DNA of 64,000 nt. It comes from Datnioides undecimradiatus. Its lineage: Eukaryota; Chordata; Actinopteri; Lobotiformes; Datnioididae. This document shows positions 30,401 through 42,800 of this stretch, one piece after another. The notes below the pieces were generated by a model that searched no databases, was not told the origin of the DNA, and was given only the letters and a program-made list of their open reading frames with translations. Both the position numbers and the translations under genes were made by a program. The DNA lies in assembly GCA_008933995.1 (NCBI GenBank), contig WARS01000015.1, positions 14,516,957 through 14,580,956 on the forward strand, written 5' to 3'. Numbering within the stretch: the first letter of the stretch is position 1; each line of letters begins with the position of its first letter.

Positions 30401-33400
30401 ACATAAAACTGTCCTGCGTGTCCCTCACTGGAAGGTTTCACGACTATTATGATACAAACTAATTATGTGAAATGTGCAAACCACAACAGCACAGGTGGCA
30501 TCTTTTACATAAAACAGACCTGTCATTCTTTATCGCTTCTTCGAACAACAACGTCATTAGCGACACCTTGTGGCAAAAAGACTAGAGTTTTCACTGAGAT
30601 GCTTTTATGTATTTGTCGGTCATGTGTTTTTTAAATTTGCTGCTCGCAAGCTCACTGGAGGGCTACTGATTTATACTTGGTGACACACGTCAGATACAGC
30701 GCAGCCGCAGTGACAGTCACAGACGGATGACTGACAGTTCTTACCACCAGAGAACATGTCCTTGTTGACCTCGAGCAGAACAGCCACGCCGATGTTGTCT
30801 TTGGTCATCACTCTGTTCAGCATGACCTCTGAGCCCTCAGAGTTGGCCATGGCCACCTGGTTGAACTCCACAGTGTGTTTTTGGACCAGAGTAAACCTGC
30901 AGAAACATCCAGCAACGTGAATATCCCATCAGCCATCTGGCCTACGCTGGTCTCACAGTCACACTCTCTCAAACTCACTTCTCAGTTTTGAAGAACACAG
31001 CGCAGCCGTCCACGTGTTTCCTCTCCTGTTCAGAGACCAGTTTGGCACGAGACTTCGGGCAGAAGTAGCCGTCGTAGCCGCGCTCCTTTAATGTTTCCAG
31101 AAACAAAGTGTAGTACTGCTCTGTCTCCACTTCCTGCAGACACACAAGGTAAGAAATGTTTTTTACAAGAGCCAATGAAATGCACGTGTGAATGGGTTAG
31201 TGCCTGACACTGGAGTAAGGAGTGATTATCGGCTGATGATTAAAAATATATAAGTTCATAATATTCATGAATAAAGACCCCGGATACAGACCCGTCACCC
31301 CAGCGGTGGCATGAAGTTTCTTTAACAAACGATCATTAAAACAAGGCCACGCAGAGAAGCGTGCATCTAAGCTATCTAGTCTAAACAGATTCCAAGAAAC
31401 TGAGACACAGTCAGGTCTTTCTTATTATCTTTCTGACTAGACAGTCCGGAACCACTCTCACATCCTCGCCAGATTCGAAAGGAAAAACATAGTTTCCTTT
31501 GCTGGGCACAGGACTCTAAAGTGCTAACAGTTAATGATTAATGTCTGCCTATTTATCTACTAGACAATGACTTGGTTGTGTTGAAGGGAAAGGTGGGACG
31601 CTGTGGATTGACCTGAGGGGTTCAGAGCAGCAGATCTGTCAGTCTGATACAGTCCGGTAATTACAGCACAGAGGAGACTGAAAGACCCAATAAATCATTT
31701 TCATGCTCCACTAAAACCGACATTGTTCTGAGTGAATCAGGAGATGGCAGATGGTGGGTAGAGACAAGTGAGCTTAAGCTAGACAGTAAACTGCTACAAT
31801 CACGGCCAGTTAAAAGCGAGCACATTTAGATTTATCCTTTATTAAGGATACCGATAAAAAGACAAACAGCCTCTCTTCTTCTAGAAAAAGGCAGTCAGCA
31901 AACATGAGTCCAGTGTGGTCCAGTACATTTTTGGCCATGTCAGTCGCATGGCTCTCTGAGCAAGTGGTCCACTAACTTTAATCCAGACAAAATTATCTGG
32001 ACTGTTGGATGGACTGCAGTCAAAGGCTGAGATGTGATATGTGAGACGGACGAATCCTAATAACTTTGGTGATTTCCTAACTTTTCCTGAAACACTGCCA
32101 GTGGGTTTTACTTTTTACAAGATTTTACTCTTTCTGGGAAATCTCTTCGCCTACAGGATGGACTGGTGCAAAAGTTGGAAGGAGTTAATTGATCCTCTAG
32201 CGCCATCACCTGGTCCAGCTGTGGAAATGTTTACTTCAGGCTGAGAGGCCCCTCATTTACCTGCAGGCTGATGATGTCAGCATCACAGTTGGTGATTTCC
32301 TCCATGATACCTTTCTTCCTGTACTCCCAGTTGAGGGCCCAGGATGGACAGTAGCCGTACAGCTGTCGCGTAGCGTACTTGTCACACAGCACGTTGTAGC
32401 ACATGACCGTGAACACGGCTGCAAGAGAGGATGAAGAGGAGAGGAGTTGCTAACTAAATAACAGAGTTCTGAGAGAGAGGTAAATGAATATAGTTGAAAT
32501 CCATGTCGTTTTAATTGTTCTCCTTTTGGCTTTTGCTGCTCTGGGATATCTGACAACGGGGCAGTAGCAAGACCAGCTTTTATTACTTTCAGTACTTTTG
32601 GAAAGATACCTGTACTTTGGATGAAAGTGGCTGTGAACCTTACTGTCTCCCTCTCATAACTTGATTTCATTCTAAACCCATGTCCCTACAGTATATGGAT
32701 TATTTCTATTCCAACTGGAACTTAAAGGTGTACCGTACGACGCAGTTTGACCCTGATGAACACACCTGTGGGAATCATTTGGTCTCGCTCTTTCAGAGTG
32801 ATCCAAGGTCTTTGGGGGAGCTGCTCTGGGTGCACTGGAAACAGGGCAGAGGGAAATTAGGGATAAGTGCTCGCTTGTCTGTGACCAACACAATAGTATA
32901 CCTGCTATGATATACCTGTGCTGCTGCCGGTTAAATATGCATGAGTACTAATAACCAGCCATGTGGTAAGGTGGGGCGACGTAGCCATTTACCTGCTAGA
33001 TTGTCGAGCATGTAGTTCAAAAGCTTTCTGGTTCCGTCCGGCTCCTGGTACAGATTGAGGATGTCTTGGGACAAAGGGTTTCCTGAACAACAACAACAAC
33101 AACAATAACATGATAAATAAATCCAACAGTCAGAGGTTAATTAAAAATATAGAAAGAGAAGAGACTCACCTTTTAGCCCCAGGGTTTGTAACTGGAAAAG
33201 TCTCCCAAGTTCATAAGGCAGAACTCGTAAAAGATTGTTGTTTAAAAGCAATTCCCTAGAAAACAACAGTACAAAAACATCAGTATTCTGAGTAACAGCG
33301 TGGTAATTCATGGTATATTATTACTGATGTCAAAACATCTACCACGTGGTTCATTGTTGTCATTTCAATTCAGACTTCTACTCAGAATGTGTCTCTGCTT

Positions 33401-34804
33401 GTCATCTTCGCTTTTGTCTGACTGTCAGTGTCTGAGGTGAGACGCCTCTCTGAGCCCTGCGGGATAATCTATTCTCACCCACACGCTTCGTAATCCTCTT
33501 TTGTTCCCCAGTGTTTGATCGCTGTGTTTTAATGGTCGTGTTTATGATCACTTTGATCACTTGTATGCTTTGGCATAATTTGACACATAATCGCTTGAAT
33601 GAATCTGGAAAAGAATTTCTTTTCAAAACAAAATGCACTGGTGTAGATCGAGGTAAAGTAGAAGGACACTTTGGTCAATTGTTGTTGTTGTTTTTAAATG
33701 TGCTGTATAAACAAGTCTCGCAGGATTCTCCTGAAAAGAGTCGACCACAACGACAGCCTACCTGAGAGAGACCATGTTGCCCAGTTCGGCGGGCAAGCTG
33801 CGGAGCTTATTGGACGACAGGTTCAGGTAGACCAGGTTGGGCAGCTTGGCGATGTCCGGCGGGATGCGGGTCAGGTTGTTGTCGTTGATGTGCAGCGCTG
33901 TCAGGTGGGTGAGCGTCCATAATGAGCTGCTGAGACTCCTCACCCGTCCTGCATCAGCACAAACACGGGTGCAATGGAGAATGCCGTCAGGTCTCATTTG
34001 AAAAACACGCAGCTTTATGATCATGACCTACATTCTGTTTTTCAGCAGGTACATAAGACTTTTCTGGGTGGGAAAACCACAAAAAAACAGCATTTAGTTC
34101 ATCATTTAACACCAAAAAAACCAGACTGATGGACGGCAGAATGACCCAATGCTGGGCAGAGAACTTTCTGCACTTTTATTATGAATCTACACTGAAAATG
34201 TGTACCTAATGTGTAGAAAAGTTTATGTAAAGTAACAGAAACACCTCATTGCATGTGTATTATCAACATTTAAGCAGCAGCACACAGAGACACACAATGA
34301 AAACTTGTTTAATATTCGGTTTTTTACTTTTATACACTGACTTTTATAGAAATCTAAGTAACTGTTAAGTGATTGGTCTTTAAGCACTGAGAAAACCAGA
34401 CTATTAGGTCACTGGTCATGCAGGAGACCAGTATGAGGCCTGTCAGACTGGATTTTTAAAAACTTTGACATATTGGACTATTTATGAACTGACCTGCATG
34501 TTGATTTAAAATATTTCTGTCATTTTTTATATTTTTATCTGGTCCACTGGTCTGTTCTTGTTCTAAAACTGTTTTTCTTATTCCTTGGACCCAGGGCTCT
34601 GCTGACTTTTATTTAGATACTGATTTACATTCAAATCCTGAACTGGGACATTTTTCACAGAAGCAGACCCTGAGTGAGGGGCTTCAACTGACCAGATATC
34701 TCGAGCTCGGCCCAGTAAGACTTCTTCCCATTGGCCGCCTCCTCGGCAGACATGATGGTGTAACATCTACGGGGATCTGGAGGATCATATTTTTCCTTTG
34801 GCAT
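27413..34804 (-). CDS. cnot6l: CNOT6L, CCR4-NOT complex deadenylase subunit 6-like
   Basis: Coding exons in transcript order: 34804-34693 (exon from 34814), 33948-33762, 33255-33170, 33082-32993, 32834-32766, 32418-32261, 31133-30979, 30896-30745, 29976-29749, 29500-29298, 27634-27413. They join without a break to 553 aa plus TAG. The start MPKEKYDPPDPRR is conserved. Leucine-rich repeats cover about residues 39-133, followed by the linker VHPEQLPQRPWITLKERDQ and an exonuclease/endonuclease/phosphatase domain. Catalytic residues are present: E235 in LQEVETEQ, D405 and N407 in CADLNSLPD, D484 in GVIDYIF, H524 in PSDHFSL. The enzyme removes mRNA poly(A) tails in the cytoplasm; the leucine-rich repeats bind the CNOT7/8 deadenylase subunit. 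KTHMSVLGLLGPLD and NNITGCPHPHIPSDHFSLL favour CNOT6L over CNOT6. All splice sites are GT-AG. Confidence 0.95.
33086..33105. repeat. (AAC)n microsatellite in a cnot6l intron
   Basis: Short ACA/AAC trinucleotide run immediately upstream (in transcript sense) of the acceptor at 33083-33084. On the - strand it reads GTT repeats and forms part of the T-rich tract before the splice acceptor. Confidence 0.7.
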
Positions 34805-37599
34805 ACCTGTTAATCTGAAAAACCAAACCAAAACAAGAACACAGAGATTTTAGTTTAAATTCAAACACCGTTAAACACACTAACTGGCACAGACGTGGCA
34901 GCCAGGCAAATAATTCTAACATTTTCAAGAGCGAATAAAAGCTTCCCGGTGGAGCTTTAGACCTCTGGTAGTGCTATGGAGCTGTTGTTCTTTGAGTGGG
35001 TCCTCATCCTGTTTGATGTGATACATAACTGGTCTCACTATACACCTATTATATGATAATTACTATTTTATTATATATAAAACATGTGAAATGTTTTATG
35101 AGCAAGAAAATGTACTGAACACGGCAAAGACACACACAACGTGCCTTCAGTCAGTGATACTGGACTGAAGAAAGATGGTAAAATGATACTTGTCATCATT
35201 AAACAATGAAACTATTTTAATAGAAATAAATGAGTGAGACTTAATAAGTGATTTAAAAAGCCGCCTTTTTATCTTCTTGTTATTTGCTTGTTGGATTCCT
35301 CTCATTGGAAAAGCTGGAACCAGATTATGTTTGGAGTTCTGCACGACAAATTACTTATTATTTTAAAAACGGCTGCTCATTCAGCGTTTGTCGATTCAGA
35401 GCAAACTCAACAATGAGCTAATTTTCAGTTTTGTAATAAATAAACGGCCCCTACGGTGTAATGTTTTAGAACACTGTTTGTTGTGTTTGATTTGGATAAA
35501 ACATCTGTGATATTCTCCACACAAATAACTCAGGAAAGCACAATAAAATACAGCTGAACTCAGGAATGTGAAACAGAGGCGTCAGTATGGACGTCCAACA
35601 ATCTGTGTGTTGTGACAAAGCTATCAGTTGTTTTTCCTTAAGTACAATAAATGTCAAGCCCCCCGAATTCTCCGGCCATGAGCAAAATATTATTTCTACC
35701 TGTGTAGATATTTTAAAAAATAACCAATAAACAGCCCGAATAAATGACTATGTGTCTTTTTAAGTGAATCAGCGCCCTCGGCAAACCTCGGACAGCTTTT
35801 ACTGGCACGCAGCTGCTGGATGGAGGTGATTTTGAGAACGGCCAAAAGCCTCCTCCAAACCTGAGCCAAACCCCAAAACCACAGACGAAGCACATGGAGC
35901 ACAGTTATGACGTGCTGAAGCAAAATCTTGCAATTATATAAAAGATGAGACACCGGTGTCATAGCTGTAGATCGCTTGCTAATCAATATGTCAGCATTCA
36001 GCACATGATTTGAGGAACTCATTTTGACTGTCTAAGATATATCAAGGTGGTGAACAAATTCAGGATCAGGAAAATAAACTCTGGATCTACAAGCCACAGC
36101 AGCCGATGGAATTAAAACATGATGGCAACATGTTCAATATGAACAAACGGCGGGAATTTCAGTGCCGATTAGAGACCTCCACTTCAACAGCAGCTCACCT
36201 GCCAGAGACACAATCAACAGCCAACTTTGGCATTAATCCTGTCCAATTCGATCTCGCCTCTAAAACGGATTCATGCAAAACACAGTTTGAGCTAAAGGCT
36301 TCCTAATGTGCACGGTCACAGGATCAAAAAGGGCAAACCTTGTCTGCAAAATCTGATTTGCTTTCATTTTGGCCCAGACTTGAACTAAATTGGAGCGGGT
36401 CTTGAATCTAATTTGCACTCAACAAATGCAGTCTTGTCTTCAGCCTTGTACTTGCTATACTTTTCATGGGAAAGCGTGTAGACATGTGTATTGGTATGAG
36501 ACAAGATACGACCTCAGTATCTGATTAATGCAATAAATAACAAGGCTTAAATGCAGTATTATAGTGCAAGTGAGCTGTTTTGAACTAAATGTTCTTGCTA
36601 AATGAAATGAAAAAGAACTGCATCTGTGCATGTACTCACTTCTTATCATGCACATTGAGCCTTGCTTGAAATTTCAAAGTATTCCTGTGCAAAAAACTAA
36701 GTTACTCTATTTGCAACCATGCAGTCTTGTCCTGTAGAAGCTGCAGAGGGACTCCGAAACCACCCAGCTTGCAGCCAGAGCATGCAGGTTATTTAAACAC
36801 ACCTGCCGTCAGCCTGCTGCCCATGCATGGCTCAGGGGCTCGTATAATAAACGTGTAATATTGCAAGGGTTACGCTATTATTCGCTGACTTCCGAACATC
36901 ATGCATCTGAGCAAACGAAGCGTGCAAATAGAAAGAGATCAGGGTGCATGATATTATGCGTGCAGCCGCCTTGAGGTTGGTTGGGGGTGAACAAGTTTGG
37001 AGAAGACTTACATAACCTGTTTACACACGACTGGGTCACAAGTAAGCGGCAACAGCGGCTGTGGACAGATATACAGCCTGCTGGCATTGGTTCATATCAA
37101 AGGCACACGGAGATAGGCACGAAACTGAAGTTGCAAAGCCGACTTTCATCACATGCCTAAGATTGGGGCGATGGGAGTGTTTATAGATAACCTAAATATT
37201 GTGGCAAATCCAGAATCCGTTGCTCTGGAAACGGGGGATTATTATTTTGACAAGGCGGGAGTTTTTGTAAATGGAAAAAATGTAGCGATGGCAACTGCGC
37301 CAACAGCTGAGCGGCGAGTGTCCAAACATAGCTCTAATGTCACAAGTGACAAGCGCCCAAGTTAACGTTACATGGACGGGCCCGTTCACGAGAAGTTCGG
37401 CCCACCGCTCACCAGCTGTCACACCTGACAACGAGGTAAACACGCCCTCTGGAAATGCCCACTTCTACATTTAAAAACGTTAAAACCATTAAAACATCGT
37501 CGAAACGGAGCATTAACAGGTTAAACGCCCCACGAGCTTAAAGCACGGGGCTGGATTTGTTTGGCTAGCGGCTGCAGGGCGCACGCCGCCCGGGCTCAC

Positions 37600-37870
37600 C
37601 GAGGCGGACTGCGGGGAAGACGGAGTTGGTCTAAATGAAAGCGGATTAAACTGTGAAATGTGACTTGGGACAGCCTGGGTAAAGTGTCCGCAGCATAAGA
37701 ACAAAGTCAGAATTGACATTACCTTCATTCGGGGGCGGTAGAAGACGATTTACAGAGGAAATTGGTAGAGACATGCAGACACGGCTGTTGAACCCGTTTA
37801 GACCCTGAACGTCTCGGAAACAGAAGGAAGAACAACAAACGCGGCTTCCGCTCGTACCCGTCCGCACGCA
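37600..37870 (-). other. cnot6l: Probable 5' noncoding exon and promoter of cnot6l
   Basis: GC- and CpG-rich stretch. On the - strand it ends in a strong donor CCTCG|GTGAGC (donor 37599-37598). Splicing to the acceptor at 34815/34816 gives an in-frame leader CCT-CGA-TTA-ACA-GGT before the ATG, read P-R-L-T-G. This resembles M-R-L-I-G, the leader residues of mammalian CNOT6L. The transcription start is not determined; a GGAAGC ETS-like site lies on the - strand near 37847. Confidence 0.5.
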
Positions 37871-39838
37871 GCATGGACCCCCGTATTTTACTGTCGTTTA
37901 TGACATGAAAAACTATTTCTAAAGTCAGCAATAACATTTATTTATTTTGTCAAATTTTAGCTATATCCGATTATCTCTGGATTCTGCAAACGACTTAAGG
38001 CAAATTAAGCATTTACTAAAACATCTGTACATTAAAAACTTGGGCCGAATGTTATAGTGACTAATAATAATTTTATATACATACTTAGTTTAATATATTG
38101 GTTTTGGGTATTTTCCTATATTTAATGTAATTATAGACTGACAGTTTTTGAATGGTAATACGCTTTTACCTCTGAAGTGGAACTATTCGCTCCGTGTCAT
38201 TGTTGTCACACGGACCAGCAGTATTCCTAGACATGGCAACCTGCACGCGTACTGTGTGGAAAGGTCAGTTGTTTTATTGTTAGATACTTTCTTCGTGCTG
38301 ACAGTTAAAATTATTTTAATATATTTGCTAAGAGAGGCACGTGCCAATTCTTTCAGGTTGTCGTTTCGGTTTCTCGTTTCTGTAAAGAGGTGGTATAGCC
38401 TGTGCGCTCGTGCGCAGCTCTGTTTGCTAACGTTAGCCCTCTTGGATGACGGGTACAAAGTGCAAACTACATCAGAAGTGTGTTATTGTTGTCGTTATTT
38501 TTGCGCAGTGGAATGTGGGACAGCATTACTGAAGACTGAGTCTGAATTACTAAAGTCTTTTCGTGGATGACGCGTTAATCTGTTTAACCAGGAAGCCTCT
38601 CGTGACATGAAACGAGCATGTTCTTTTTCTACTGATGCGGCGGCGGCGGCTGCCTGCGCCCTTGAACCTAAACACACCGCGGAGGGCGGTGATGAGAAGC
38701 ACAAGCGAGTTCAAAAAGAAGTTTGGTTAAATAAAAGTGTCGCTTTTTGGAGCATAATGTTTGCCGAATTGATAATTTAGCATAGCAGCTTAAACAGATT
38801 TTTTTTTTTTGTTGGAAAAACGTTATTTTGAGTAGTTGTCTTTGCTCAGAGGAAAACTTATATGTAACCATCATGTTAAATGCGCCGAAGTGGCCGGTGA
38901 GAGGAGCTACAGACCCCGAATTTCTCTCTTAGAGAAATAAAGGGGTTCCCCCATCTGTACACAACCCTGTAAAGCTGGAATCAGTGTTCTTTTAATTTCT
39001 CTAAAGTTAACCCACCCAGTAAAGCTCAGTCCTTGTGTCGATAAACCTAAACTTTGCGCGTGTGTCATTTGTCTCTTGGAGAGAGAGATGATGTTACACG
39101 ACTAACCACAACTTTCCTATGAAAACGCAATTAACCTCTCTGCTTTACAATTTGCACAAAGTCAGTAAAGCTGCTAGTCACAGGCACAGATGTGCAACCA
39201 CATCAAAAGGGGAAGGCTACTGAAAACACACATCCCTGCAGACATCCCAGGATTTATGACTCATAATTAACAGGTATATTAAGATGCTCCCACAGACTGG
39301 AGAAAGGTGTGTCTGATGGTAAACTTTAAAGTAACACTGGAGGCATGTTAAGTAGCGCCCACTGAGCAAGTTCACACAAGCTTTAAATTCGCAAAGCACA
39401 TTTTGTCTTGCACATCACTGAGTTTGCTGTCACCTTCATAAAATATCACTGAGGCTGATTTTCCTTCAGAGGCAGATAAAATCAAATAACACATACATGG
39501 GGTGTGGTCTGCTTCAGTTTGGCAGTGATAAGCCCTGTTGTAGGTGTTTTGCACTGGAGATAAACTCATGGTGAATGAGTTTTTTCACCTTTTGCAGTTT
39601 TTTAAAGTAGAGAGCACAGATTTAAAGTCTTTCTAAACATTCCCCCGAGCTCACTTTGCATGCTCAGTGATTTAATGGATACTACTTGGTGCACTTGTTT
39701 AATGCCAGATTTTACAAAGTCACAGAAAGCATCTTAACACCCTGTCGTGTTGTGTTACACAGAAGGCGAGAACAGCAGCTGTCTGTATTAAACAGAGGTC
39801 ATCATCTGTCTGTCTGTTTGTTTTCATTTCTTAACCAG
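37871..39838. other. Intergenic region between divergent cnot6l and mrpl1
   Basis: The region between the cnot6l promoter and the first coding exon of mrpl1. It has a moderately GC-rich patch (about 38370-38700) with a (GGC)n run at 38637-38651, the likely mrpl1 promoter area. GGCCG|GTGAGA at 38891-38901 could be the donor of an mrpl1 5'UTR exon. No coding exon was recognised. Confidence 0.4.
38403..38416. promoter_or_regulatory. mrpl1: NRF1-like GC palindrome upstream of mrpl1
   Basis: TGCGCTCGTGCGCA contains two GCGC half sites, but its spacing is wider than the NRF1 consensus TGCGCATGCGCA. NRF1 controls many nuclear genes for mitochondrial proteins, so the position is suggestive. The match is imperfect. 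Confidence 0.25.
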
Positions 39839-39850
39839 TTTTTTAAAAAA

Positions 39851-42800
39851 ATGTTTTCTACAGTTTTAGCGGGATGTCAGAGGCAGCTGCTGAGAGCCAG
39901 CGCTCCCACCTACACAGGCGCCTCACAGACTGCACCGAGGAATCTACCTGTCAGGACTTTTGCTGCTGTCAAGTGAGTTTACAAACCATGTGTCTGCCAA
40001 AACCAGCTTTAAAGATCCTCACCCAGAGAGGATTTTCTGACTTTGAAGCTGGTTTTCATTATCATTCTACTTCACCCTCAAACACACATTTACCTGATGG
40101 AGCTGTCCACCGTCTGTTGTTCATTTAAAAGACAGGAAATTGTTGCCATATGACCCATAAAAGCAAGAGAAGATAGTCATTATACAACTTTATTCAGTTT
40201 TACATCTCCCCCTGTTTGTTTGTCAGGACAGTCAAGAAAGGCAAGAAGGAGGATGCAGAGAAGGAGGTGAAGAAACAACCCAGGGTCATTGATGACAAAG
40301 ACAGACATAAGCCCTTTGGCAAGACAGCGTGGATGCCTGTGGATGACGTGTACGTTATGAGGCACTACCCCAGGACAATCTATGATGTAGCCGAAGCCAT
40401 CGACGTGCTGAAGAACTTTCAGGTGTTGGACTTTACTCCCCGGGACCAGCCTGTTTACATCGATCTGAGGCTAAACATGAAACTGGAGAAAAAGGTAACT
40501 GTGTCAATACGTCACAGGTGATGTAAAGTCTTTTATTAAACAGGAAACGTAGTGATGCCATCACAGAGACGTGTTATTTTTTTAAAATGTCAGATAACGG
40601 GACGCTTTCAGACAGCCTCTCCTACAGGACGCTCAGACACTTGCTTTCTGTTGCAGACGTGAAAAGTAACAGAAATAGGTGTGAGGCCCCGAAGGCCCCG
40701 CTCATACTGTGGCTGCTTTGTCACCTCAGCACAGCTGGCCAGTCAGCGTGAAGCAGCTACGAATGTTGGATTCCCAGGGCAATCGTATTTTTTATATCTT
40801 CGTATTTTTGTAACAGTTCTGAGAGATTTAGACAGTTAAATAGGGAACGCAGAGTAATCGGATCCTCAGTTGATGATTCTTTCACTAGTACTTGGCCAGA
40901 TTTTCTTCTTACTAGGATCCGATTTGTAAACGTTTGCCTGTCGTAGGTGCAGAATTGCTTCAAACAGCGTTTGTGCTGTTTCACTTCATTGATCTAAAGA
41001 GACAGTTGCTCTTTATAGCTAAATTGTCACATCTGTATTGCTGTGACATATAGGAAATGTTCTGCGAGGTAGCGCGTCAAACCCGTACCCAAAGCTGATT
41101 CTGTGTAGGGCCACATGATTCGTCCTGGTGGCTTCTGTGTTTTCACAGTGTTCAGCTCTTTTATAGGAATGCACCCCTGAATCGAATCTGTTGGGAAGTC
41201 TGGCCGTTTAGATTCAGTTTCTATTCACTGACAGTCCCAGAGATCATCAGCTGATTTTCTTTTTTAACTATCTTGCTGGATCATCAGAATAGAACAGGAT
41301 GTCCCGAAAGCTGTTGATCACCTGCCAAAGACTAATTTTAGCAGTCAGACTTGGCTGCCTGCGCTGGCTTATTTTTCTGTTGCTGTTACACCTCACTTTC
41401 ACAAGTCTGAGTGATATTTACTGCGCCAACCTTTGCAACGCGAGCAGTTTTGGTTAATCAGCAAAAACAGTGCGACACGGGGGAATAAAAACCTCCTTCC
41501 ACATCACAGGACCGCAGAGCTGCTTTGAAGTCCAGACAGACCACATGAGACAGACTTACTCAGTACTTACAGCGACACTCTCGTCTGTGTGTCTCTGCAG
41601 AACCAGTGTTCCCAGCGTAACGACTGAACAACACTCCAGGGAAATGTAAAATTCAAGAGCGGTGGCAGAAAAAGATTTAATACTTGATAATTTAAGCTTG
41701 GTCTTTGATTGACGTCCCTCCTCTTTCTTATTTTCTCTTGCAAATCCTTTATTTGCTGGAGCATGTGGAGAATTAAAAAACTGTAATAAACAAATCTTTT
41801 TTTCCTTCTCACAGAAAACAGTGGATGCGTTTGTCAGCATGGTGCAGTTACCCCACCCCTTCAAGACAGGAATGAACAAAGTTTTAGTTTTCACCGAGGT
41901 AAAAAGTTTCTTTTTTGTATATCTTCCCCTTCGGCCTCACTAAATCTTAATTTCATAGCCAATTGATTACCTGTTGTTGATGAATTGCTTCAATATTGTT
42001 TGAGCATGATTCAGATGTGCAGCAGCACCTTCTTATTCGTCCCCCTGTTTGTGTCTAATGAATGGGCTCGTGTAGCAACTGTTTTGGTCACCGAAACCTA
42101 CACGGAGGACTTGATTTATATTTCTGTCGAACAGCACACGCTGTGGGTTGTAACTTTAGAAGTGCACGTTAACGACCGTAATGGATGACTGTGGTGGGGT
42201 TTGCCTCACTTTGACACACCCAAATCAGATTGAAATGGGTAACGGTGCCTCTGTTTTTCCCTGCAGGATGATAATCAAGCTAAAGTTGCCCTGGCGAACG
42301 GAGCTGTGCTTGCTGGAGGAGCAGAGCTGGTACAGCAGGTGAGCTGGTTAAACATCATGTACCATTATTTTTTCCTTCAGGGGAAAACTATCACCTTTTT
42401 CCAGAATAGCACGATTGCAATGTTTTTGGTTGTTTTTAAAAAAAATGAAACAATCAATATGAGGCATCTGAGGTTTGCAATTCAAGACTTTTCCCTCCTG
42501 CAGTGCATAAAAATGTTTTCGCTCTTGTTTGTCTTGTGTTACAAATCCAGTGCACCCCTTTTTCACCTCCTGCAGTTTGTTTTTGCCCCTCACTAAAGCC
42601 AAAAATCACTGGCTTCATTCATTCAACTGAAAGCAAGATGACAGAAAAAGAGCCTTTGGTCAACCAGGAAGGCAAAGCGAAGGAAGAGCAGGCAGGGACG
42701 GCCGAGGCTAATCCTTGAGCCTCGGCATATGACAGCTTGGAACATGTAGCATGTGTCAGCGATCTACTATGAGTGTGACTGTGTGTGTTTAATATACAAA

